From Paramacrobiotus metropolitanus (lineage: Eukaryota > Tardigrada > Eutardigrada > Parachela > Macrobiotidae), in NCBI RefSeq assembly GCF_019649055.1, contig NW_026570313.1, forward strand, positions 520,800 to 584,799: a stretch of DNA of 64,000 nucleotides, read 5' to 3'. Shown here one piece after another: positions 38,793 through 49,895 of this stretch (within the stretch, counting starts at the first letter, position 1; the number at the start of each line of letters is the position of its first letter). Below the pieces are notes generated by a model. It saw only the letters and a program-made list of their open reading frames with translations. It was not told where the DNA came from and ran no database searches. The translations under genes were made by a program, and so were the position numbers.

Positions 38793-39052
38793 GACAGCGT
38801 CAGTTTGAAGAAAATGCGATAATCGACTGCTCGATGTACCTTCAATAATAATGAATCCTCCGCAGTTATACGGCAATTTAATTCCACTTTGCAGCCAAGT
38901 CTCTACTCTCTTCTTCCTGGCAACCTGGCAACTGCAGATAAAGATACGGCTTTGGTTGATTATCTGATCGGTTTCAAATAATGCGGTAATTAGTAGATTC
39001 TTGCTACTGACGGGTAAGGCCCAGGGAGATAAAAAGCTCCGTTAACTTCCAT

Positions 39053-40059
39053 CAATTGACCAATTCACACATTAAACCACGTGGTAAGCTAGTCACGTGG
39101 TTTCCCTCTCGCATTTTCAGCAGGTGTAGATCGCTGTGTACAACATTCATTAATTTCAGTTACAGCATTGCTTTCGACACAAATGACTAGGTGAAAATCG
39201 TAGGAATCTGAATATTATCTCATAAAAAATGTTTTTTTTACTGCGCTTTATCTACTCAGTCGCTAGTTTCGACCAAAAAATTAATATGTGTGGAGTCAGC
39301 CAAACAGATCATTCGCGAGAAGATTCAAGTGCGTCTACCAGCACGGATCATGCTGGCTGAGCAGTTGTCAAACAAAAAGGTAGGATCACAGCTGAACGGA
39401 AATATTTTCACGAATTACAAAAACATTATAATAATCAAAATGTAGAAGCTTAAGCAAAACTTGCTCTCATTTTTTGTTTTTTCTTAGAAAAACCGTTGTG
39501 TATGGCTCGGTGTGCCACTGTGCGTGCAGAGTGGCGATGTGCAAGGCCCAGAAAACATCCACTGTATGCTGGTGTTTGACTTTCGTTCCATTGCTTCCCT
39601 ACTGTTCATGGAAAATCGTCCGCGTACGCGACTACGCATACATTTTTGTGGATTTTCCTGGGGCTTTTCTCAAAGATAACGATAGCACAGCTGAATAGGC
39701 ATCCTGCGTTTCGAAATCTGCTGCAGCCAGAAAAACAAATCCACCATTATGCAAGCAAAACTGCGCGACGAAACTCAGCTGTTGAAGAATTAGGCCTGTG
39801 TTTCTCTACATAGTCTGTATTGAAGAGAAAATTCCCTGGCGAAATTTCCAAAAAATATGTAGCTATCAGGCCACTTAGCCAATTAAAAAAATTTCACACC
39901 ACTTTTTAAGATCAGCAAAATAAGGGAAAGCAGTGAAATACACAACAAATGCAGCAGCGGTCTGTACAATCTACACCTGCTGGACGATATTAGGCAAGCG
40001 ACCACGTGACAATCGACCAATAGTATGCTAGTCCGTCCTTTATGTGAATTGGTCAATTT
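39053..40059. mobile_element. Candidate DNA-transposon relic with imperfect terminal inverted repeats
   Basis: The left end has 'attgaccaattcaca' (39055-39069) and the right end its reverse complement 'tgtgaattggtcaat' (about 40043-40057). Further matching blocks inside each arm are 'cacgtgg' and 'caggtgtaga' (39121 left; complement near 39970 right), so the imperfect arms reach about 90 bp. The interior has two possible exons (about 39292-39379 and 39487-39678). Confidence 0.55.
39292..39678 (+). CDS. Possible two-exon reading frame inside the inverted-repeat element, unrecognised
   Basis: A frame with SAKQIIREKIQVRLPARIML ends at 'aaaaag' before a GTAGGA donor (39380), and resumes after a pyrimidine-rich 'ttttttcttag' acceptor (39487) with NRCVWLGVPLCVQSGD, continuing to a stop at about 39678. 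The two parts join in phase 0. No start codon is certain and I do not recognise the family. Position inside terminal inverted repeats suggests a transposase remnant, but no catalytic motif is visible. Confidence 0.25.
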
Positions 40060-40706
40060 GCACAAAAAGAAGGTTGGCCGCAGTTCCGCAAAGTTAGAAG
40101 GAGAATCCGGGTGTGCTCATCTGGGCTAGATAGTTCATTCAAGATGCTCATGAAAGAGGTCGGAAAATGGATTTTGCTACAAGCTGGCGATGCTCGTAGT
40201 CTTGAGTATCTAAGATATCTCCTTACATAGCGAGGTAATATTATCAATACAGTACTGTCAAAAATGATGTTCTTTTTAACCGGATCCGGCGTGCATTAAA
40301 TGTATGGCGTATGAACTGTCTGAAAGTACACGAGTACGAGATTATTAAATTTTATCAGTCGTTTACTTGAAGTGAAAGAAATTAAATTCTATTATCACAG
40401 ACTTTCGTCTCCTTTGAATATGGAGCCCGTTGAGTTTGAATCTACTGTCACAATGACGTGCACCTGTGTATCGTCCACATCGTACGTGCCGCTTTTACTT
40501 TCCGCCGGATAGCATAAAAAAGTATTTGTTATAACTTTTCTTTTTACTATTCAGATTGTTCTAACATGTTCTACTATTAAAGGGTCACTCTTCACAAAAC
40601 AGTTTGCACTAACTGTCTTACGTGCTACTGAAATTCGTTTTCTTAGGTTTCATTCTTTTTGTAAAGACGCATGCTTGACTTTAGAATTAGATGCTTGACT
40701 TTTAAA

Positions 40707-40792
40707 GTAATTATCGAATATGAGCCCCCCCCCCGTAATCGGAGCCCATCCCGTGAAACATTGTAACCCTAGGGGTCTTCCTCGATAATTAC
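40707..40792. mobile_element. MITE-like element, short copy 2
   Basis: The ends 'gtaattatcga' (40707-40717) and 'tcgataattac' (40782-40792) are inverted repeats. The inside ('gagccc', a run of c's, 'gtaatcggagcccatcccgtg', 'ccctaggg') matches the reverse complement of the left part of the element at 35304-35585, so these are two members of one family. Confidence 0.7.
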
Positions 40793-41552
40793 GGAACTAC
40801 CATGCCAACCTGTTTTATCGTAAACGCTTTAGAGAAGCATATATGGAGTCAAAAGGAACTGGATAAAGATAAAAACTTCATAACAATAACTTCATCTTTA
40901 GTAAGTACTAGTATCGTCATGTAAGTGCAAACTGAGTAAAAAGAACGAGAGTAAAAAGAAAGGTTGGTTAAAGGGGAGTTCAAAGGAAAGCGCATTTATA
41001 AATTAGTCTTTTATGCAGGGTATTTGAGCACCCTTACTGCCAGTTTATGAAATAACTGTCATAGCGGTTCAATAAGCAAGTTCTAAAGTCAAGCAGGCGA
41101 AAGGCCGACAGGCAAAGACCCGTTCCAGAATACGCGATCTCTACGGTAAAGCAAAGCGCAAACCATAATTATGCTTGTGTTATTTACCGTACACAATCGT
41201 TGCTACTTGCCGCACTTGGACAGCTTTTAATTGAAAAACCAGATTAAAATCGAAAAGCGTCTTCCTGCCATAGTTGAAAAAAAATGATAAAATAACAATA
41301 AAATAATGCAAATGCAGTGAAAAAAATTTCTGGTTCCAATTCTCCCATTGGCTGTGATACATGTTTAAGAATTGCTTCTAGTCTTTCCCATTCAGTGGTA
41401 TCGGAGTTGATTTGGATGCAGGGCGCTAAGCGCTCCTTCGTCTTCCATAAGTCTGTCGGTTTGAGCAAATTTCGGCTCGCCACCACCATTAATAAATACG
41501 AAGAAACACGGCTGTTACGGCCAATCTGTATTTTGCGGCATGTTCAGTCACT

Positions 41553-43639
41553 TCACTGTGAAACGGAAAACTGTTCGTCAAAATGCCCGTCAATGGCGGA
41601 CACGGCTAGTTTCGTTAGGCTGGACACATCAAGCAGTCTTAAATCGGCATTCGTCCAATCCCGTGTGCTGCCATCTGGGCGGAAACCGCTGTACCTATAA
41701 AAAAGCGTTACAGCGATAAAATGGTACAACAATCTGTTTTTGCCAGCGTACAATTGCAGGAAGCGTCGAACGTGATGCCAATCGTCGGGATACTGTAGTC
41801 TGTCCAGCCAGCGGCGATGAATGGAGCGTACACGATCGTAGACCGTCGCGTCAATCGGAGCGCAGCTCATCTCCGCCGCTAAGAGAAACTGCCGAAGCAT
41901 TCCGGCATTCCCATCAGCGGAGTGCAGCAGTAAAGAAGATATCACAACGGGGGTTTTTCTATTGGTAGCTGGATAGTGGTAGAGCCCGCGGGAGAAACCG
42001 GCTTCCTCGCGTGGAAACTGGCCCCGAAGGAACAGCGACAGCATATTCAACATGGGGGCCATATCCTCCACGGCATAATTGCGCAATACCAACCGACGAC
42101 AAATGGTGGCAAGGTTGGATAAATTAATGCAGCGCCATTCAACATCGGCGTGGGCCGCCGAATTGTTCGGGTAGGGTATTTTGATGCCATAGCGTGTGCG
42201 GCCATTGCAGAGTACTATGTAGCGCAGCTGTATTTTCTTGGCGGCTAATAGTCCCACCACCACTTTCCTCAGTGGGGACAGATTGCTGCTGTTTGGTGTA
42301 TACTTATCGAGCAACGTCAGACTCCTGGTTTGGTCGGTTACGGCCTGGTTCAGTCCCCAGGTGAAGCTGTACGTGTGATCGCAGATATACGTTGAGAATT
42401 CCTTCAAGTTCACGCTGGAGCTGTCGATGGTGACGTGGTAACGGGCACGATTATCGGACATAAGGTCGCGCCACACTGTACACACTCTGTAATCCAGAAT
42501 GTTCATCTTTGTTATATTTTAATGTAACAGAGGTTGATTAATTTATAAATTTATAAGATACTGCCTACATTTCTTGCTTAAGCCATGATTGGTACACTCT
42601 GATACGTAGTTCGCAGAAGCAACAGAAAAGATTCAGTAAGGAATGCAAAAGCGACAACAGTAAAGTATAAAGTAGAATATAGATTAACAAAAAGTGAGCA
42701 TTCGTAAGAAAAAATTTTTATTATTTCCATTCATGCAGTTATTACTGACCTTTTCATACGTGCTTGAGAATGCATGTCGAAATTGATAAGAATTTCGACT
42801 AGAACCGGATAGACCACATTTCCAATCCGTCCGTCATTGTCTAAAACAATTTCACTATCTGCAGTAAAATGCCAGTAATCCATAATAATATATAGGTAAT
42901 AAGTGATACCAGAAACACTGCTATTTTGCCGTACGGTCTCAAGTTAACTGTCCACAGCGTCAGCGACTCTCCTCAGAAAAAGTTCATTTTTCAGCAGAAT
43001 GACAGAGTACAAGCAAGGCAGATGGGTTGCGTAAAGATACAGTGAAAAATACGAATTTATTGGCTGCGCTATGTGTAGTGCAGTGGCTGCCGCTTTAGGA
43101 TTTCGTGTTAATAATTTTTCGCCATCATTTTTTCACGAATAACTGCCAGCTGACAGCCAGCATGAAATCGAAGTAGCGAACTATCTCCAAAAACTTTAAG
43201 TGCTCCATTTTAAGTACCGGTATACGTACCTTCACGAGTACGCAACCACCCCACAATCTCTGTCTATATTGCACCGTTGGCCGGACGGAAGATGTGCACT
43301 TCGTCCGCTCGGGACATCTTCATTCCATTCCGCACGCCGGTTGCGCAGCGCCACCTGCATACCGCAGCTGCCGCTGGCGGCCACTTTCTCGTCTATTGAA
43401 TTCCATGTCGCGTAGTCCTCATTGAGAAAGCGTTGCGCACGGACATGCCGTGAATGAATCCAGCTGGCGGGCTCCGTGCTGCAGTCAAAGTCAATGAACA
43501 TGAGGTCGCCATCAATATTCTGCACGTATCCCAGCCACCATTCGTCGTTGTCGCGTTTAACCAGCACCGTGTTCCCGTTGTTGATTACACAAGGACTGGG
43601 TGCAGGGCGACGGAAAATATACGATGAAATGGTATCCAT
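41553..43639 (-). pseudogene. Array gene U4: scrambled exon 1, intact F-box exons
   Basis: Exon 1 starts normally at 43639 (MDTISSYIFRRPAPSP, EWWLGYVQNIDGDLMF) but after MQVALR it jumps to RRAEWNEDV, a segment that in paralogues lies about 150 residues later, and then to a shifted copy of the HIFRPA segment. It stops at 43232 with no matching donor in frame. Exons 2-4 (42840-42750, 91 nt; 42486-41752; 41694-41553) are open with normal splice sites and encode the F-box-like junction ILINFDMHSQARMKR plus VCTVWRDLM and the C-terminal region ending FDEQFSVSQ. The F-box part could still be expressed from another start; otherwise it is a pseudogene. Confidence 0.7.
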
Positions 43640-44826
43640 GACAGCGTCAGTACGAATAAAAATTTAATGGCTTCGAAGCACGTATAACAAGCAATACCGG
43701 CAGTCCTGTATTTATGCCAGTTTTCGGCAATGGCCGGTTCACATAACCATACGTACGCTTGCGCGGGAATAAACTAGTTAAAATGAGTTTTTACCGCGCC
43801 AGTTTTATTTCATGTGACATAAAACGTGTGTTTCACCAACTGTACTGTGAGCGGGGGTTCACTAGCGTTCACGTCCGCGACGCTACGCCAGCTGGATTAC
43901 GTGTCTGTGTTGTGTCTCGCTCTGATTGGCTAGTGGGCGCGGCTTAGCACGTGCTGCACAGTGTTACACACTGTTGAATGGGTTCTACGTTTTACGATCG
44001 AGCTGCGCCGATCACTTGTTGATTATCTGGTCTCCAGACTTTTCAATATAAAAAAGTCAGCGATTTACGGTGCGACGTTTGTGTTTCCGCATAGCTCGCG
44101 ATCCAGATCGTATCGCTCGCTTCCACAGGATACATTCTGTTTCTGTCTCTGTCTCTGGATCCATTCTGGATCTAGCATTAGAGTACCAAACTGCCAACAA
44201 TATCATTTAGAGCGAAAGAAATACAAGCTAAAGCCGTAACAAGTCAGACTGCCAGAGCATGCACCTTTTACAGAGTTTCGTTGCCTGTAACAAAAGAGAA
44301 GTATAGATATAGACAGGTGGCCGAAATTCAGCAAAATTCGAAGAAGAATTTAGGTAGGTCGACTCATTCGAGTGACAGTGCATTCAACTGTTGGTAGCCA
44401 TCAGGATACACACGCAATCCCGCTTCAGGATACACACTGTTTCTACGGTATTGCAAGCTATAATTATTAATTATGCTATTTTACTGCAGTCGCTACAAGT
44501 TATACTTTGGCAGATTCAGCTGAAAAGCCAAAGCAAAATTTAAAAACGCCCAATTGATATGGTCGAAAAAATGCAATAAATTAAGGATAAAACATCGCAG
44601 TGAAAAAAGCGTTGCTGCGTCTCACCCTCCCACTGGTGACCAAAAGATATTCGAGAATTGCAGCTTATTTGTCACATCCAATGGCGTTAGAGTTGGCTTT
44701 GTTGAATGGCGTTGAACGCGTTCCGCCTTCCATGAGTCTGTCGGTTGGACCAAATTCTCGCCCGTCAGCAACTTTATTAAATACGATGAAAAACATCTAT
44801 TGCAGCATCTGTATATTGCGGCGCGT
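43640..44826. other. Spacer between U4 and U5
   Basis: No gene recognised. The part at 44600-44826, just past the U5 stop, resembles the 3' flank of U4 in both order and wording of short blocks, which points to a shared 3' untranslated region. Confidence 0.45.
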
Positions 44827-47800
44827 TCATTGCTCTACGCCGAAATTCCCGTCAAAATGCCCGTCAATTGCGGACACAGCTAGCTGCGTCAGACTGGACA
44901 CGTCCAACAGCCTGAGATCAACATCCGTCCAATCGTGCTCACTGCCATCCGGACGGAAACTGCTGTACCTGCAAAAAGAGCACGACGTTAAATTGCTTAA
45001 GAGCCGGCGCAGATTTAGCTGATTCTCGCAAACCTACAGCTGAAGGAAGCGTCGAATGCAGTACCACTGATCAGGATACTGTAAATTGTCCACCCAACGG
45101 CGATGAATGACGCGTACTCGATCGTACGTGGTCGGGTCAAGCGGAGGGCAGCTCTCCTCCGCCGCCAAGAGAAACTGCCGAAGCATTCCGGCTTCACCAT
45201 CCGCAGACTGCAGCACTAAGTAGAATATTTCAACAGGAGTTTTGCGGTTGGAAGCTGGATGGTAGACTCCACAGGTGAAACCGGCTTCCGTTCGGGGGAA
45301 ATTAAGAGGAAATAGAGTAATCATATTCGAAACGGTGGCCATATCGTCCACGGTGTAATTCAGCAGGGCCAGCCGATGACAAACGGGGCCGAGTTCGGCT
45401 AAATGGACGCAACGCCACACTCCGTGGGCATGTGCCGCCAAGTCGTTGAGGTGCGGTGTCGTAATAGCCTGGCGTGTGAAGCCATCGCAGAGGACGATAT
45501 AGGGCAGCTGGATCTTCTTGGCCGTCAAGAGCGCCACCACAATTTTCGTCAGCGTGAGCAAATTGGTGCTCTGAGTGCTCTCGTTGGCGTCGGTGGTGTA
45601 CGTATCGATCAGCGTCAGGCTGACGGTTTCTTTCGTTACAGCCTCATTCAAACCCCAGGTGAAGCTGTAGTTGTCATCGGCAGTCGGCATAACTAGCAGT
45701 TCCTGCAGGGACATTTCCGTGCTATCGATGATGACGTGCTGGCGGGCACGATTGTCGGAGAGAAGCTGGCGCCACACTTTGCACACTCTGCAGTACAAAT
45801 GAATTTTCTGGCTTAAAATGGATACTTCGAATACTGCCTTATATGGGCTCCCCTTATATTACGCTCCCTTATCTGGGCTCCCGGCTAGTTATCAATACCC
45901 GTCAAATTAAATTTATCGGATTTATAGCAGAACCCTTTTCTACTTCTTTCAACCGGATTTACCAGTAAGCATCTTCACGGTCCATTTGACAAAGTCACAA
46001 ACATAAATTTTAAAAGATTTTGAATCTGTCGTTGATGCAACCTGAGCACTTTGATACCAACTGAACGGCACAAAAGTACTGGCAAAATAAGTATTTTATA
46101 CAAATCAAAATTTTCACTCAGTCACAACACTGATTAAACAGCTTCGAAAGTGTGAGTAATAACGTAACCGCCCATGTAGAGGGTTGCTCATATTGCTCGG
46201 GAGCCCAGATAAGGGAGAGTAATATAAGGGGAGCCCATATAAGGCAGTATTCGAAGTATCGTATACAGATTCATATATGGCGACCGACATATTAAGAAAC
46301 TGATAACGTTTTAGATCACTTATTTGCGAATTAAAAATTTGTCATTATGTAGTATTGCAGCTTTCGCGCTTGTTTTTATTTTGATGGTTGCTACCTCTTT
46401 AAGTAAACAGACACAAGTGACTATTATTTAGTTCATTATAAGGAATTCTGACACTAATCGCTGGACGTTACCGTTTTGCTATAGCTTGCGTGTGCAGATC
46501 CAGACTGACGAGAATTTCGGCCAGAGCTCGATCATCCACGTCACTGATCCGTCCGTCATCGTCTCCGATAAATACATTGTCTGCAATTAAGGCAATGTTT
46601 ACACTCTAATACACACTCCCGTAAATTATTCTTAGGATAAATCAGCTTTCATCTCGTAAGCTACATTTTTTGGCCATTCTTGACTATAGACTTTATGTGT
46701 GGCTTATTAATTGTGCGTGGCTACTAATTTTAAATGTGGCTTATTAATTGTAATTGCAACATTGCGTGAACAAAGTCGAGGATTATTCGAAGTGTTGCGT
46801 TTTACTGTTTTGCTTAGAAACGATTTAATTTATTAGACAGTAAAACAGATGCAGATGCGTGGATGAACAGATAAACAGATGGGTGGAGTTACGGAGTACG
46901 ATTTATAGTGGAAAAATGTACAAGACACCACCACCTTGGTATCCAGTGGCTTGGTGGATATCCACCTGGGTACAAGCTCGTCCCGGAATTTCCGTCGCAT
47001 CAACCAGCGGCAAACACAAATTCTTATGCAAGAGTTATCAAAATCCGTACTTTGTTGCGCAACGCAACATTACAGTAGTATGCTCTACAGGCGTTTGGCA
47101 TGCCTGATGCATACCGAATATCGATCAAAATAATCAACTATCGATATAAATTACAAAATATAAACTTTTTTCCACTATAATTACATGAATATTGAGAGTA
47201 GTAAATTTTTCATTGTGTAGTATAGTGTAATGGCGATCGTTCATATCGCAAACTTAACCGGAAAAACTTGCACTTCGCTTACCGGACGGCAACTCTTCTT
47301 GTGGGTCATTCATTTCGTCGTCTTCCGGCGCGGGGATCGACGGATCGGGATAATAGCGTATACAGGCTTTAATCAGAGTTTCTTCGTCCCATTCGGCACG
47401 CGCGTTAGGATGAGTGGCGAAGAGTTGGGCGCAGACAAAATGCAGCGCTTCGTCAGCAATTCGAACGAAGAAACGGTCGGAGACAAAAGGACTGCAGCAT
47501 GACCGGCTGCCTCCCCATCCCGGTAACGTGGTGGGGGGATCTAACCCGGCTTCATCCAAGCATCTCCGTAAGGCCTCTATACTCAGCTCCCCAATCATGT
47601 GAGCATTCTTGAAAGGAACCATGAACCGGCGGTAGTATAATCCCCCAGTCTGGTTGTGCAGCGGCGGCTCATCCACCGCCTGGTCGACGGTAGCGCCAAT
47701 CGTCCACAGACGCTGTCCGAAATTAGCGGCAATCTGCCACAGGTGCACCACCGCGTACTGGGGCGTGGCCACGTGGTCCAGTTTGACGTAGAAGACACCC

Positions 47801-48147
47801 AGTGCTGATGTTTGCGTCAACAGATGGGCGGGACGGAAAATGTGTGGCCCGTTCTCGGTGTCCCGCAGCGCCACCTGCACGGGATAGCCGCCGCTGGCGG
47901 CTACTTCCCGGTCTATCCCGCACCAGTCATTGAAAAACCGTTGCGCGCGCACATGGCGCGCATTGATCCAGTCGGGGGCAGTCGTGCTGCAGTCGAAATC
48001 GATGAACATGCGGTCGCCATCAATATCCTGCACGTATCCCATCCACCGTTCGCCATTGTCCCGTTCAACCACCACCGTGTTCCCGTTATTGATTTCGCGA
48101 GGACCCCGTTTTGGGCGCCGGAAACAATGCAGTGGATTACTATCCAT
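44827..48147 (-). CDS. Array gene U5: F-box-like protein with conserved N-terminal module, intact
   Basis: Exons are 48147-47283, 46562-46472 (91 nt), 45787-45038 and 44968-44827; 1848 nt, 615 aa, phases 1, 2 and 2. The ATG at 48147 (MDSNPLHCFRRPKRGPREI) is preferred over an upstream non-ATG extension because it matches the paralogues. The module reads GERWMGYVQDIDGDRMFIDF and INARHVRAQRFFND. A central region has YYRRFMVPFKNAHMI, RFFVRIADEALHFVCAQL and ARAEWDEETLI. The F-box-like segment is ILVSLDLHTQAIAKR plus VCKVWRQLL at the exon 2/3 junction. The C-terminal half has repeated leucine-rich stretches (LTLTKIVVALLTAKKIQLPY, DLRLLDVSSLTQLAV). A likely SCF-type substrate receptor; target unknown. 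Intron 2 carries a MITE with 62-bp inverted ends. Confidence 0.75.
45821..46260. mobile_element. MITE with about 60-bp terminal inverted repeats, in U5 intron 2
   Basis: The left arm 45821-45882 starts 'gatacttcgaatactgcc' and includes 'ttatatgggctcccc'. The right arm 46200-46260 is its reverse complement with a single mismatch that I can see ('acgctccc' against 'actctccc'). The 440-bp element has no coding capacity. Target duplication is not clear. Near-identical arms suggest recent insertion. Confidence 0.88.
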
Positions 48148-49895
48148 GACGGAGAAAATGCGATACTTTGGCAAGTCTTCAGTGGTGACAGATAATTGAC
48201 AAGAATGTGCTTTTGCCAGTTTTATGTATTCAACGTAACGCTGGTCGACCGTTGAAGGAAGTGTGCTAGGCAGTCAGCTAACAGTTTCACTAACTGCATT
48301 CATTTGGATCTGGTCAAAATATTCAGCTCCACTTCAGCCAGAGCCACTTCAGCGTGCACATGCTAAAAGATTCGATTACCTGTAAAGAGAGAGGTAGACA
48401 AGAGTTGCCGCTGATACAACCGTAGCCAAGTGGAACAGGCAGCATCTGCGATAATGTCTGCCTCTCTGTTCATCTCTACTGCGATAAAAGTCATAAAACC
48501 CTTGCTTTAATTAGCCTTGCCGAGGCTCGGCAGGCGTACAATCGGTGCAGATATTAGTTTTCATGATAGCTAATGGTCCGGTGACCTGGATTCGGTGAAG
48601 TAGTCAAATGAAACTTAGATAGACAGACAACCTTCGCTGATGCGATAACTGTGCAAACAAACCGCCCATTGTCTGCGTGACCGGGCAAAGGCTATCCCTT
48701 CAGCTGTCTGTCTATCCCTATCCCCATTAAAAGGATCCCTTCAGCTTGACGACACAAACGATTTGCTTTTGCCGTAATCAAGCTGTTGAGGCAGCCACTC
48801 TCTAAAGTTATCCTCTATTCTCGCCAGTCCTCAATTCAGCTAGCTACAGCTGCAATATATTCCGCATTAAATTTTGTCTTGCCTGGCTACATTCCCATTT
48901 CGCCCACTTGAAGAACGGAATAATTCAGAGTTTTTTTAAAGTCTGATGTACTGCACCTAGAAACAATCTGGAAAATTTTAAATATCATTATTCTTTAGGT
49001 TATTGCAAATGGAATATCAGTAACCTTTAACGGCTGGGTTAAATTTGATTATAAAACGTGTTTTGCCCTTGAGCCAGTACAATAACGATCAATAATTTGT
49101 CTATAACTATCCAGTTGAACTTGGGGTTAACACGCTCGGAACATGCCCTAAAATACGTGAAATCGAGACAAGAGCTGTTGGACCTGTTTATAAAGGCACA
49201 AACTTTCTCAAGCTTCTGAAACTGCCGAGAACACTGGTCGCATAATGCGCCGCTGACGGAAAAAGCGAACACTGTTCCCACGGGTACGATCCCTGGGAAC
49301 TACAGTATCGGCCATTGCGTTATTTCGTTCTCGGTCATAACTCACAGTACAGATATGTACTACAACGTTAGAGCCTTGCAAGAACGGTGTTTGACTGTAA
49401 GGTTATCGTTCCTACTGAGACGGCCGACCAGGAGCAGGGAATATCAGGCCGCGCTAGACCAGATTAATTAACGAGCCAGATTAATCATTAGATTTCGTGT
49501 GTGAAACAACAGTTTATTAATCTAACTAAAACAATCAGGAAAACAAATAACTCACTAAGGATCTGAATTAAACTAAAAAAATCTGAAAAAACATGAGAAA
49601 GTAATTGGAGAGTAGTGTCATCCTAACAATTAGCCTAAACACAAGTAATGAGCGCTTGTGCGACAGATTTGAAAAGCAATTGTACAGTCCATTTGATTTG
49701 AAAAGTAACTGTACTAGTTATTCAAAATTATAGCGGTACGGAAGTATAAAAAATGCGGTGAGTGTATCGCTGCGCCGCCATGTTACGCAAAACAGGGGAG
49801 AAGGAAAAAAAGGATGGAAAAGTGGTGCAAATAATGAAACAGAGTTAGAGCCTCAACGGAAATCCGTCATCATGGAGCGTTTCCCTGGCCAGGTA
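48148..49895. other. Spacer between U5 and BTB-Kelch gene 2
   Basis: 1.7 kb with no recognised gene. An 80-codon minus frame at 49281-49039 has no family resemblance. Confidence 0.4.

Larger units (their letters stand above)
38793..41552. other. Spacer between U3 and U4 with two inverted-repeat elements
   Basis: This 2.8-kb stretch holds the candidate 1-kb element at 39053-40059 and the short MITE at 40707-40792. The stretch 41244-41489, just beyond the U4 stop, resembles the 3' flanks of other array genes. Confidence 0.5.

Noticed and set aside
38793-38876. Upstream extension of the U3 reading frame
   Set aside because: The ATG at 38792 matches the start of the other array genes; the extension is not conserved.
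43961-44239. 92-codon plus frame between U4 and U5
   Set aside because: No family resemblance and ordinary spacer composition.
44600-45022. 140-codon plus frame, with a similar one at 41317-41700
   Set aside because: They are antisense to exon 4 and the shared 3' flank of U5 and U4; the similarity is explained by paralogy of the minus-strand genes.
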